64,000 nucleotides of DNA from contig NZ_JAFFZN010000001.1 of NCBI RefSeq assembly GCF_017676385.1, positions 430,978 through 494,977 on the forward strand, written 5' to 3'. Made by a program: the position numbers and the translations under genes. The notes under the pieces were generated by a model. The model saw only the letters and a list, made by a program, of their open reading frames with translations. It did not search any database and was not told the DNA's origin. Shown in pieces: positions 25,020 to 32,718 of this stretch (position 1 is its first letter; each line of letters starts with the position of its first letter). Source of the stretch: Streptomyces spirodelae. GTDB taxonomy: Bacteria; Actinomycetota; Actinomycetes; Streptomycetales; Streptomycetaceae.

Positions 25020-25589
25020 TCAGCTCGGGGTCCAGCCCGGGTCACGCCCTGTGAGCATCAGCAGCCGCTCGAAGGGGGTGGCGTCGGGCGGCGGCGGGAT
25101 CTCCTCGCCGAACACGCCGGCCTTGCGGGCCATGGGCGCCATCTCCTCGAACCCGGGACCGACCTCGCCGAGCGCGGCAGGATCGGGGCGGTAGTCCTGG
25201 CCCGTGGCGCGGGCCAGGTCCCAGCCGTGCACGACCAGATCGCCCATCACCATGTGCGCGACCGTGCGCTGCGGCAGGCCCATCCCCTGGGAGACGCCTT
25301 CCAGCGCGTCGGGCGCCGACCACGCCTCGGCCAGTTTCACCGTCTCGTCGCTGAAGCGGGTACGCCAGTCGCCCTCGAGATAGTCGGGGGTGGTGCTGAA
25401 GTCGGCCTCTCCCCGGGTAGCCAGCGCCTGGAAGCTGACGACGACGTGGAAGAGGTGGTTGAGCAGTGCCCGCACGTCGTAGTCGGCGCAGGGCGTGGGC
25501 CAGGTGAGCTGCTCGTCCTTGACACCGCGGATGACGGGGTCGGTGGCGCGGGCAGCGCTGTCGATGAGGGGAGAGAGTGCGTTCGCCAT
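25020..25589 (-). CDS. TIGR03086-type DinB/mycothiol-dependent metal-binding protein
   Basis: This is a 189-residue protein from ATG 25589. It belongs to the actinobacterial DinB/maleylpyruvate-isomerase-like superfamily: the early PTPCADYDVRALLNHLFHVV segment, including the conserved N-H-L-x-x-H, and the later DLVVHGWDLARATG supply the metal-binding His residues. Members use or need mycothiol and a divalent metal and are often called TIGR03086 family. The exact reaction is unknown; detoxification by thiol transfer is the usual suggestion. The gene is divergent from an AraC-like regulator, 62 bp away, which probably controls it. Confidence 0.85.
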   Translation of the reverse strand: MANALSPLIDSAARATDPVIRGVKDEQLTWPTPCADYDVRALLNHLFHVVVSFQALATRGEADFSTTPDYLEGDWRTRFSDETVKLAEAWSAPDALEGVSQGMGLPQRTVAHMVMGDLVVHGWDLARATGQDYRPDPAALGEVGPGFEEMAPMARKAGVFGEEIPPPPDATPFERLLMLTGRDPGWTPS

Positions 25590-25614
25590 ACCGTCACGCT
25601 ATGCCCGGTCACCC

Positions 25615-25637
25615 GTCGCGAATTGAAGAAACGCGAC
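25615..25637. promoter_or_regulatory. Inverted repeat GTCGCG-N11-CGCGAC
   Basis: Perfect 6-bp arms with an 11-bp AT-rich spacer lie between the divergent DinB-type and AraC-type genes, 15 bp before the AraC start. This is a good candidate operator. Confidence 0.55.
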
Positions 25638-25651
25638 ATAGGATTTCCGTC

Positions 25652-26674
25652 ATGGCAGGTCACAGCGACCGCGGCGAAGGCGCCACAGCGGGGTGGAAGG
25701 TGCCTGGCGACGCCGACGAGACCGGCGGCACCCGCCCCCGGAGCCCGGAGGGCGGCGCCCGTCCGCGCCGGGACACCTCGGGGGCCGGTCCGCGCCGGGA
25801 CACCCGGGGGATCGTGCTGGCCCCCGACCTGCTGGCGCGGGTCCGCTTCCGCCGCAGGCTCCCGGCAGAGCCGCTCCGCCGCTGGGTCGAGCACTACTGG
25901 CTGATCGACTGGGACCTCCAGGAGCCGTACGTGTCCCAGGTCGTCCCGCATCCCTGCGTCAATCTGGTCTTCGAGCGGCGCGGTCCGGCCGGTCTCGCGC
26001 CCGTTACCGGGCTGGTCGCCGAGGTCGGCACCGGGGTGTTCACCACCAAGCTGGAGGGGACCGGCAGGGTGTGCGGGGTGCAGTTCCGGCCCGGCGGCTT
26101 CCGTCCCTTCCTCGCCCCGCCCCGCCCGCTCGCCACGCTGACCGGCCGCCACCTCCCGCTCGACGAGGCGTTCGGCACCGGAGGAGAGGCCACCTCCCGC
26201 GTCCTCGGCCCCGACCTGGAGGACGACCGGGTGGCGGCACTCGACGCCTTCCTGCTCTCCCTCTCCCCCGCCCCCGACCCGGCCGCCGACCGGGCGATGG
26301 CGCTGGCACACCGGGTACGTACGGACCGCTCCGTACTGCGCGTCGAGCGCCTCGCGGCGGACGCGGGCATGTCCGTACGGACCCTCCAGCGGCTGTTCGG
26401 CACCTATGTGGGCGTCACACCGAAGTGGACGATCCTGCGCTACCGCGTGCACGAGACCATGGAGCACGCCACCGCGCACCCCGGGACGGACTGGGCCCGG
26501 CTGGCGGCCGAACTCGGCTACAGCGATCAGGCACATCTGGTCCGCGACTTCACAGCCGCGGTCGGCGTCACGCCGTCCGCGTACGCCCGCGCCGCAGCGC
26601 AGGCCGCGCCGGCGGGTGACGTCGAGCGCGGGCCTGGCGACGAGGAGACGGTGCCGGGCCGGGCACCGTCATGA
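25652..26674 (+). CDS. AraC-family transcriptional regulator
   Basis: This is a 340-residue protein starting at ATG 25652. The first 50 residues are disordered (Arg/Gly/Pro/Thr). The middle is a beta-rich sensor domain resembling DUF6597 (LPAEPLRRWVEHYWLIDWDL; FRPGGFRPF). The C-terminal HTH_18 pair is clear: MSVRTLQRLFGTYVGVTPKWTILRYR and DWARLAAELGYSDQAHLVRDFTAAVGVTP. It should bind the inverted repeat between it and the divergent DinB-type gene. It ends in TCATGA, sharing its stop region with the convergent prenyltransferase gene. Confidence 0.9.
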   Translation: MAGHSDRGEGATAGWKVPGDADETGGTRPRSPEGGARPRRDTSGAGPRRDTRGIVLAPDLLARVRFRRRLPAEPLRRWVEHYWLIDWDLQEPYVSQVVPHPCVNLVFERRGPAGLAPVTGLVAEVGTGVFTTKLEGTGRVCGVQFRPGGFRPFLAPPRPLATLTGRHLPLDEAFGTGGEATSRVLGPDLEDDRVAALDAFLLSLSPAPDPAADRAMALAHRVRTDRSVLRVERLAADAGMSVRTLQRLFGTYVGVTPKWTILRYRVHETMEHATAHPGTDWARLAAELGYSDQAHLVRDFTAAVGVTPSAYARAAAQAAPAGDVERGPGDEETVPGRAPS

Positions 26675-27646
26675 CGACTGGTTGTCCCGCCCTGGACCCG
26701 TCGGCTCCCCGGTGAGCCGGTGCAGGGTGGAACGGGCCGTCTCCCGCAGCCCGTCCCACAGGGTGGCGCCCAGGTGCGAGGCGATGCTCGTGGGCAGACT
26801 GAGCAGCGCGGACGGGGCGAGCGAGGGAACGAGGCCGGTGCCGATCGCGGGGGCGGTGGCCTCGACCGCTGGTGGAGCGGCATCGGGCGGCGCGGCGGCG
26901 GTGCCGGCCACCGTCGGAGCGGCGGCGTCGGCCGCGTCCGTGCGGCCCACCGTGCCGAAGCGGCGCTGACGCTGCTGGTACAGCTCCACGGCGTGCCGCA
27001 AGTGCACGGTGCGGAAGTCGGGCCACAGTACGTCGAGGAAGACGAGTTCGGCGTAGGCACAGTGCCACAGCAGGAAGTTCGACAGCCGGTGCTCGCCCCC
27101 CGTGCGCAGCAGCAGGTCGACGTCGGGCAGTTCGGGCAGCAGCATGTGCCGGGCGAGGTTCTCGTCAGTGATCTCCGCGGCCGGAACCTCCTGGAGGAGG
27201 AGGGAGCGTGCGGCCTCGCACAGGTCCTGGCGGCCCCCGTAGTTGAACGCCAGGCTCAGTTGCAGCGTGCTGTTGTCGCGGGTGAGTTCCTCCGCCTCCC
27301 GCAGCCTGTCCAGCACCTCGGCGGGAACGCGGGGGTCCGTACGGCCCAGCAGGCGCAGCCGAACGCCGCGCTCGTGCATGCTCCGTGCTCCCCTGCCGAT
27401 GACGTGCTGGGCGAGGAAGCGCACCAGGAAGCTGACCTCTTCCTCCGGGCGTGACCAGTTCTCCGTGGAGAAGGCGAACAGCGTCAGCCACTCGACCTCG
27501 TGCTCCAACGCGCCGTCCACAGCCGCTTCGAGGGCAGCGCGTGCGGCCATGTGGCCGTGGGTGCGCTCCAGCCCGCGGTGCTGGGCCCAACGGCCGTTGC
27601 CGTCCATGATGCAGGCGACATGCCTGGGAGGAACCCCGGGTGTCAT
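26669..27646 (-). CDS. uppS: Cis-prenyltransferase (UppS-like) with long C-terminal extension
   Basis: This is a 325-residue protein from ATG 27646 with GGAG upstream. Catalytic signatures: IMDGNGRWA with Asp15, FAFSTENWSRP (58-68) and RTGGEHRLSNFLLW (181-194), followed by YAELVFLDVLWPDF. This is undecaprenyl (or shorter) diphosphate synthase, adding isopentenyl units in cis to make the lipid carrier for cell-wall building. The core ends near residue 230; about 95 further residues (Ala/Thr/Pro-rich, then LPTSIASHLGATLWDGL) are not part of a normal 250-residue enzyme and may be a regulatory or membrane-contact tail. The Gly183 in RTGGE is where most members have Ser. Streptomyces usually has more than one such gene. 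Confidence 0.85.
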   Translation of the reverse strand: MTPGVPPRHVACIMDGNGRWAQHRGLERTHGHMAARAALEAAVDGALEHEVEWLTLFAFSTENWSRPEEEVSFLVRFLAQHVIGRGARSMHERGVRLRLLGRTDPRVPAEVLDRLREAEELTRDNSTLQLSLAFNYGGRQDLCEAARSLLLQEVPAAEITDENLARHMLLPELPDVDLLLRTGGEHRLSNFLLWHCAYAELVFLDVLWPDFRTVHLRHAVELYQQRQRRFGTVGRTDAADAAAPTVAGTAAAPPDAAPPAVEATAPAIGTGLVPSLAPSALLSLPTSIASHLGATLWDGLRETARSTLHRLTGEPTGPGRDNQSS

Positions 27647-27955
27647 CGACTCTCCAGTGAGCACGTAGAGCAACCAGTCACATCCGGAGAGTGCATGCCC
27701 GGATGCGGGTGCTTGTATCCCTTCGCCGCGGCACTCTCGGAGAAGACCGGCCGGGCTCCCCGGAGGCCACCGGCCGGCCGGTGCCGCGCGGAGCCCTGGG
27801 GAAGGTGTGCCGGGCGCCTGATGTGGATACCCGCCGGGCTGCGGCGCACTGGAGACGCCGCAGCTTGGAGACAGCGGCGCCGCCGGCCGGCGAAGTGAGC
27901 GGGCCGGACGGCGCCGGACAACCGGAATCCCTGCCACCGAGGAGGCCGGAGACCC
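27647..27955. promoter_or_regulatory. Divergent gap (309 bp) with inverted repeat CATCCGG-N11-CCGGATG
   Basis: Between the prenyltransferase gene and the next plus-strand gene. The clear structure is a perfect 7-bp inverted repeat at 27681-27687 and 27699-27705, lying 35 bp before the prenyltransferase start. I see no reading frame with coding character here. Confidence 0.45.
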
Positions 27956-28282
27956 ATGTCAGCACAGCAGCCCAACGCGCTCCCGCTGCCCGACTACGAC
28001 CAGTTGCCGGCCGGGAGTGTGGAGCACCGGATCAGGTCGCTGCGGAGTGGCGAGGTGCGGCAACTCCTGGAGTACGAGCAGGAGCACGCCGACCGGCCGC
28101 AGGTGGAGCAGATCCTGACCGCGCGCCTGGACCAGCTCGAATCCGGTGCCCAGCCCTCCGAGGGCGACCCCGGCGCGGCGGGTCCTGACATCCCGTCCGA
28201 CACCCCTGGCTCCTCCCCCGTCTCCCCGGCGAGCGCGGCCGAACCGGAGGAGCCCCTGCGCCACGGCAAGCACGAACTGTGA
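27956..28282 (+). CDS. Small conserved actinobacterial hypothetical protein (LPDYDQLP-type)
   Basis: This is a 108-residue protein from ATG 27956 with GGAGG about 10 bases upstream. The sequence opens with LPLPDYDQLPAGSVEHRIRSL and a helical region LLEYEQEHADRPQVEQILTARLDQL, then a disordered acidic/Pro/Ser tail ending HGKHEL. Streptomyces genomes carry many homologues of this pattern, all of unknown function, thought to be cytoplasmic. The tight spacing (3 bp) to the convergent ROK kinase gene is the only context. I do not assign a role. Confidence 0.75.
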   Translation: MSAQQPNALPLPDYDQLPAGSVEHRIRSLRSGEVRQLLEYEQEHADRPQVEQILTARLDQLESGAQPSEGDPGAAGPDIPSDTPGSSPVSPASAAEPEEPLRHGKHEL

Positions 28283-28285
28283 CCC

Positions 28286-29230
28286 TCAGGCCACCTGCAG
28301 CCCCAGTAGCTGCCAGCCGGCCGCGGCCGCCCCGATGAGGCCGGCGTCGGCACCGGTGGCGGCGGGGGCCAGGATGAGGCCGTGGAGGTAGGGCAGCGTC
28401 GCGTAGCGCTTCAGCTCCGCGCGGAGGGGGTCGAAGAGGACGTCGCCGGAGCGGGCCACCCCGCCGCCGACGACGGCGATCTCGAGTTCGACCAGGGCTG
28501 CGGTGGCCGCGATTCCGGCGGCGAGAGCACGGGCCGCACGCTCGAACGCGGCGCGGGCCGGTGGGTCACCGGCGCGCGCCGCAGCGGCGACGCCCGCCGC
28601 TGTGGCGTCCTGGCCGGGTCCGGGCCGCCAGCCCGCCTCCCGGGCACGGCGGGCGATATTGGTGCCGCTGGCGATGGTTTCGACACAGCCGCGCGAGCCG
28701 CAGGGACACGGGTCGCCGTCCATGTCGACGCTGATGTGGCCGATGTGACCGGCGTTTCCGGTGGGCCCCGAGTGGAGCGAGCCGCCGAGGACGAGCCCCC
28801 CGCCGACACCCGTGGAAACGACCATGCACAGCGCGTCGGTGCGGCCCTTGGCAGCGCCCTGCCAGTGTTCGGCCGCGGCGATGGCCGGACCGTCACCGAT
28901 CAGTGAGACGGGCAGGTCGCCCACCCGTTCGCGTACATCGGCGACGAGCGGGTGGTCGCGCCAGGCGGGGATGTTGACGGGGCTGACGGTGCCCGCCTTG
29001 GCGTCCACCGGCCCGGCGCTGCCGATGCCGACGGCCCCGACGCGGTACCAGTGGGGCGTGGCGGCCAGTTCGCCGAGCACTCCGTCGACGGCTGCACCCA
29101 GGCGCTCGGCGCTCTCCCGCGCCGGGGTGGGCCGCTGGGTGCGGGCCAGCAGTCTGCCGCCGCTGTCCACCAGAGCACCCGCGATCTTGGTACCGCCGAT
29201 GTCGAGCGCGGCGACGAGGTCGTTGGGCAT
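28286..29230 (-). CDS. ROK-family sugar kinase (glucokinase-like)
   Basis: This is a 314-residue protein from ATG 29230 with AGGAG 10 bases upstream. ALDIGGTKIAGALV (residues 8-21) is the ATP phosphate-binding loop and CPCGSRGCVE the ROK zinc motif; STGVGGGLVLGG and GNAGHIGHI match the sugar site. Unlike the ROK regulator at 12935 it has no HTH, so it is an enzyme: ATP plus a hexose (glucose, or N-acetylglucosamine/mannose) giving the 6-phosphate. It is divergent from a LacI-family regulator with a perfect LacI-type operator between them, which suggests it is induced by the regulator's sugar. Confidence 0.88.
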   Translation of the reverse strand: MPNDLVAALDIGGTKIAGALVDSGGRLLARTQRPTPARESAERLGAAVDGVLGELAATPHWYRVGAVGIGSAGPVDAKAGTVSPVNIPAWRDHPLVADVRERVGDLPVSLIGDGPAIAAAEHWQGAAKGRTDALCMVVSTGVGGGLVLGGSLHSGPTGNAGHIGHISVDMDGDPCPCGSRGCVETIASGTNIARRAREAGWRPGPGQDATAAGVAAAARAGDPPARAAFERAARALAAGIAATAALVELEIAVVGGGVARSGDVLFDPLRAELKRYATLPYLHGLILAPAATGADAGLIGAAAAGWQLLGLQVA

Positions 29231-29314
29231 GGGCAACTGCTCCTGCACGTGCGGCTGACGGACCCGCACGGTGCGCGGGATTGCCCGCTCAGTTTCGCAA
29301 GAGCCGGGGGATCT

Positions 29315-29326
29315 GACAACGTTGTC
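29315..29326. promoter_or_regulatory. LacI-type operator GACAACGTTGTC
   Basis: A perfect 12-bp palindrome with the central CG step and T/A flanks usual for LacI-family boxes, located between the divergent ROK kinase and LacI genes (84 bp from the kinase start, 64 bp from the LacI start). Confidence 0.75.
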
Positions 29327-29390
29327 CAGACCGGTGGCGCCACCGCCGCTATGCTGCTCCGTATCGCGATCAACGACAAGGACTCCGACC

Positions 29391-30509
29391 GTGGCCGCCG
29401 ACGTCTCCGACACCGCCGATTCCGCACGTCCCCCGCTCCCCACAGGTCCCCGAAGTGCGGGTGCGAGCCGCGGCGGGCCACGCCATGCGGGCCGCCCGAC
29501 GATGAAGGATGTGGCGGCGCGGGCCGGCGTCGGCCTCAAGACGGTCTCCCGCGTCGTCAACGGCGAGGCGGGCGTCTCCAGCGACACCGAGCGACGGGTG
29601 CAGGAAGCCATCACCTCGCTCGGCTTCCGGCGCAACGACAGCGCACGGGTGCTGCGCAAGGGCACAACGGCCAGCATCGGGCTGGTCCTGGAGGATCTGG
29701 CCGACCCGTTCTACTCGCCGCTCAGCCGCGCGGTCGAGGAGGTGGCCCGGGCCCACGGCGCGCTGCTGATCAACGGGTCCAGTGCGGAGGACCCGGAGCG
29801 GGAACAGGAGTTGGCACTGGCGCTGTGCGCCCGCCGGGTCGACGGCCTGGTGATCGTCCCGGCCAGCGACGACCACCGCTATCTGGAGCCGGAGATCGCC
29901 GCGGGGGTCGCCACCGTCTTCGTCGACCGGCCGCCGGGGCGGATAGCGGCCGACCTGGTGCTCTCGGAGAACTTCGAGGGTGCACGCGCGGGTGTCGCCC
30001 ACCTGATCGCGCACGGGCACCGGCGGATCGGCTTCATCGGCGACCGGCCCGGCATCCACACCGCCGAGGAGCGGCTGCGCGGCTACCGGACCGCGATGGA
30101 CCAGGCGGGTCTGCCGGTGGCGGACTCCTGGGTGGCCCCGGGCAGTACGGACTCCGAACGGGTACGGGCGGACGCGGCGCGCATGCTGGACGGCGCCGAC
30201 GGCACGGAACCGGTGACCGCGTTCTTCTCCGGCAACAACCGGGTGACCGTCACGCTGGTGCGGGTGCTGGCGGCGCCCGAGCGGCGGGACCGGCCGGTGG
30301 CGCTGGTCGGGTTCGACGACTTCGAGCTGGCCGACCTGCTCTCACCGCCGGTCACGGTCGTCGCCCAGGACCCGGCGGACCTCGGCCGCAGCGCCGCCGA
30401 GCTGCTGTTCAGGCGACTGGACGGGGCCGACGACGAGCCCCGCACGGTCTCCCGTCCGACGACGCTGATCGCCCGCGGCTCGGGCGAGATCCCTCCGCAC
30501 GAGCGGTAG
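29391..30509 (+). CDS. LacI-family transcriptional regulator
   Basis: This is a 372-residue protein from GTG 29391 with AAGGA 8 bases upstream. A disordered stretch (about 1-35) precedes the N-terminal HTH: TMKDVAARAGVGLKTVSRVVNGEAGVSSDT, then RRNDSARVLRKGTTASIGLVLEDLADPFYSPL, the hinge and first strand of the periplasmic-binding-protein-like ligand domain. The domain carries the usual VDGLVIVPAS, VFVDRPP and GFDDFELADLL pieces. It should repress the divergent ROK kinase gene through the palindrome at 29315 and be released by a sugar. Confidence 0.93.
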   Translation: MAADVSDTADSARPPLPTGPRSAGASRGGPRHAGRPTMKDVAARAGVGLKTVSRVVNGEAGVSSDTERRVQEAITSLGFRRNDSARVLRKGTTASIGLVLEDLADPFYSPLSRAVEEVARAHGALLINGSSAEDPEREQELALALCARRVDGLVIVPASDDHRYLEPEIAAGVATVFVDRPPGRIAADLVLSENFEGARAGVAHLIAHGHRRIGFIGDRPGIHTAEERLRGYRTAMDQAGLPVADSWVAPGSTDSERVRADAARMLDGADGTEPVTAFFSGNNRVTVTLVRVLAAPERRDRPVALVGFDDFELADLLSPPVTVVAQDPADLGRSAAELLFRRLDGADDEPRTVSRPTTLIARGSGEIPPHER

Positions 30510-30589
30510 CCCGCGGCGCCGGTCACCCGCGCGGCACGGCACCGCCCGCTGTGCCCGGAAGGTGCCAACTCCCGTGCTTAAGTGGGTTC

Positions 30590-31114
30590 ATGGCTGACGA
30601 AACCCCGGAAAAGACCACCACGAAGGACCCCGCGCCCGCGGGCCCCTCCCCCGCCGCGTCCACCGCACCAACCGCACCCGACGTGCTCACCACCGCACCC
30701 GGTTATCAGGTGCGACGTCTGTATCAGGCGTATCTGGCGGTGTGGTCGCGCCACGTCGGCCAGACGCTGACCGGACCGCAGTTCGCGGTCCTGACGACCG
30801 TACGGGCCCACCCCGGCCGGGACCAGAGCTCGCTCGCCTCCGCCGTGGCACTCGACACCTCCACCATGGCGGACCTGGCGCGGCGGCTGGAGAACCGGGG
30901 GCTGCTGGAGCGCCGAACGACGGCCTCGGACGGCCGCCGCAAACTTCTGCACCTCACCCCGGAGGGTGAACGCGCGCTCCGCGAAGCGGAAGGCAGGGCC
31001 CGCGCTCTGGACGACCGGCTGCTGGCCCGGCACGCTCCCGGGGGCCGCGAACGGCTTCTGCACGAGCTGACATCGCTGGCCGACGAATGGGAGCGACTGG
31101 GTACCGACTTCTAG
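30590..31114 (+). CDS. MarR-family transcriptional regulator
   Basis: This is a 174-residue protein from ATG 30590; only a weak ribosome site (GTGGG) lies upstream. After a 40-residue Thr/Ala/Pro-rich N-terminus comes the MarR fold: LTGPQFAVLTTVRAHPGRDQSSLASAVALDTSTMADLARRLENRGLLERR (wHTH, by sense), then the wing DGRRKLLHLTPEGERAL. It follows the LacI gene by 80 bp. Its stop TAG shares a CTAG with the convergent WYL gene. The target and ligand are unknown. Confidence 0.9.
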   Translation: MADETPEKTTTKDPAPAGPSPAASTAPTAPDVLTTAPGYQVRRLYQAYLAVWSRHVGQTLTGPQFAVLTTVRAHPGRDQSSLASAVALDTSTMADLARRLENRGLLERRTTASDGRRKLLHLTPEGERALREAEGRARALDDRLLARHAPGGRERLLHELTSLADEWERLGTDF

Positions 31115-32136
31115 GTATGCCATCCGATGTCAGGGGTTCCTCGAGGTCGGACCTGGCGAGCGCGGGACGCGAGGCGATCGGCGAGCGCGGTGACGAGGTC
31201 GCGCAGCTCATCGGGGCGCTCGATGACGAACGGCCGGTCGAGTGCGGCGAGGACCGGCGGCAGCCAGTCGAGCCGCTCAGCCCGCAGCTCGACGCGCAGC
31301 CAGCTCTCGCTCGCCCGGTCCTGGCCTGCCCCGGGCTCGGGTTCCGCCAGGTTCGCCACGGCGGCGGGGAGGTGGGCGCGGATCTGCTCAACTGTCCCGT
31401 GGATACGCAAGGTCACCTCGTGCCGGTACTCGGCCGTGGCGAACCCTGACAACACGCGCTGTGCCGGGCCGGGCCCGGCAGGCGCTTCGAAGGAGCCGGG
31501 CAGCATCCGCGCGTCCGCGATGCGATCGAGCCGGAAGGTCCGGTCCTCGCGGAGCCGGGCGTCCTCGCCCGTGACGTACCACCGGCCCGCGTGGGCGACG
31601 ATCCCGTAGGCGTGCAGCGTGCGTTCGCTGCGCCGTCCGTCGCGATCGGTGTAGCGGATCGAGACCGGTCGGTGGTTGCGCACCGCATCGGCGAGGGTGA
31701 GCAGGACCCCGGAGTCCGGGGTGTCGGACTCCGGGGGCTGTGCCGTGAAGGCGAGGGATTCCAGGAGGGTGTCGAGCCGGCGGGCGATGTGCTTGGGCAG
31801 CACCCGCCGGATCTTCGCCGATGCCGTCTCGTTCGCCGTGCGCTGCGTGGTCGTCAGCCCCGCCCGGCGGCCGGCGACCAGGCCGAGCAGCACAGCCAGC
31901 GCCTCGTCGTCACTGAACATGAGCGGGGGCAAGCGGTACCCGGGAGCGAGCCGGTACCCGCCGTAGCGGCCGCGCACCGACTCCACGGGCACGTCGAGAT
32001 CGGTCAGCTGGTCCACATAGCGCCGCACGGTGCGCCCTTCGACGCCGAGCCGGTCGGCCAGTTCGGCCACCGTCCGGGTGCCGCCCGACTGCAGCAGCTC
32101 CAGGAGCGTCAGCACACGGGCAGTGGGTCGGGGCAT
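31111..32136 (-). CDS. HTH/WYL-domain transcriptional regulator (PafC-like)
   Basis: This is a 341-residue protein from ATG 32136. The N-terminal HTH_11 (LLELLQSGGTRTVAELADRLGVEGRTVRRYVDQL) is followed by a hinge RGRYGGYRLAPGYRLPPLMF and the WYL sensor (about residues 145-230, HAYGIVAHAGRWYVTGED-x-RTFRLDRI). The WYL motif binds nucleic acid or a small ligand. The downstream C-terminal part is typical of the group called PafC-like. It is divergent from a VOC protein (93 bp gap), its likely target. Confidence 0.92.
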   Translation of the reverse strand: MPRPTARVLTLLELLQSGGTRTVAELADRLGVEGRTVRRYVDQLTDLDVPVESVRGRYGGYRLAPGYRLPPLMFSDDEALAVLLGLVAGRRAGLTTTQRTANETASAKIRRVLPKHIARRLDTLLESLAFTAQPPESDTPDSGVLLTLADAVRNHRPVSIRYTDRDGRRSERTLHAYGIVAHAGRWYVTGEDARLREDRTFRLDRIADARMLPGSFEAPAGPGPAQRVLSGFATAEYRHEVTLRIHGTVEQIRAHLPAAVANLAEPEPGAGQDRASESWLRVELRAERLDWLPPVLAALDRPFVIERPDELRDLVTALADRLASRARQVRPRGTPDIGWHT

Positions 32137-32229
32137 ATCCGCAGCCTAACGTGAATACCGGACCGGTTCTGTCCCCTATTCCTCCTAGCCTGCGACGTGC
32201 ACGCCTCCAGCACAGCCAAGGAGATTCCC

Positions 32230-32628
32230 ATGGAGTTCGTCTCGATCCGCATCATCACCAGCGACGTAGCGCGTCTCGTCGAGTTCTACGAGCGCGCCAC
32301 AGGGGCGCAGGCGACGTGGGCCACCGGAGAATTCGCCGAACTCAGGACCACGGGCGCCACCCTCGCGATCGCCGGCACCAGCACGGTCCCGGTCTTCGCG
32401 CCGGGCGCCGCACGCGCGGCGGACAACCACAGCGTGATCACCGAGTTCCTCGTCGACGACGTGGACCGCGTTCACGAGAACCTGACCGGCTTCGTCACCG
32501 ACTTCGTCGCCAAGCCCACCACGATGCCCTGGGGCAACCGGTCGCTGCTGTTCCGCGATCCCGACGGCAACCTCGTCAACTTCTTCACCCCCGTCACCCC
32601 GGCGGCCATCGAGAAATTCGCACGCTGA
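32230..32628 (+). CDS. VOC-family (glyoxalase/bleomycin-resistance type) protein
   Basis: This is a 132-residue protein from ATG 32230 with AAGGAG 6 bases upstream. It has the paired beta-alpha-beta-beta-beta of the vicinal oxygen chelate fold: start FVSIRIITSDVARLVEFYERATG, end LLFRDPDGNLVNFFTP. The second half carries the usual R-D-P-D-G-N turn. It is a cytoplasmic metal-dependent or ligand-binding protein; no catalytic identity can be given. The divergent WYL regulator very likely controls it. A strong hairpin terminator follows. Confidence 0.88.
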   Translation: MEFVSIRIITSDVARLVEFYERATGAQATWATGEFAELRTTGATLAIAGTSTVPVFAPGAARAADNHSVITEFLVDDVDRVHENLTGFVTDFVAKPTTMPWGNRSLLFRDPDGNLVNFFTPVTPAAIEKFAR

Positions 32629-32658
32629 CGCACTCGCCGAGGCCGTGAGCCACGACAA

Positions 32659-32697
32659 CCCCGGGTGGCCGCGCGAGACCTGGGCGGCCACCCGGGG
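32659..32697. terminator. Strong bidirectional hairpin terminator
   Basis: CCCCGGGTGGCCGC (32659-32672) pairs perfectly with GCGGCCACCCGGGG (32684-32697) across an 11-base loop. It is located between the VOC gene and the convergent DUF6986 gene. Confidence 0.85.
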
Positions 32698-32718
32698 AGC
32701 GGGGTCGCGGGCGCGTCG

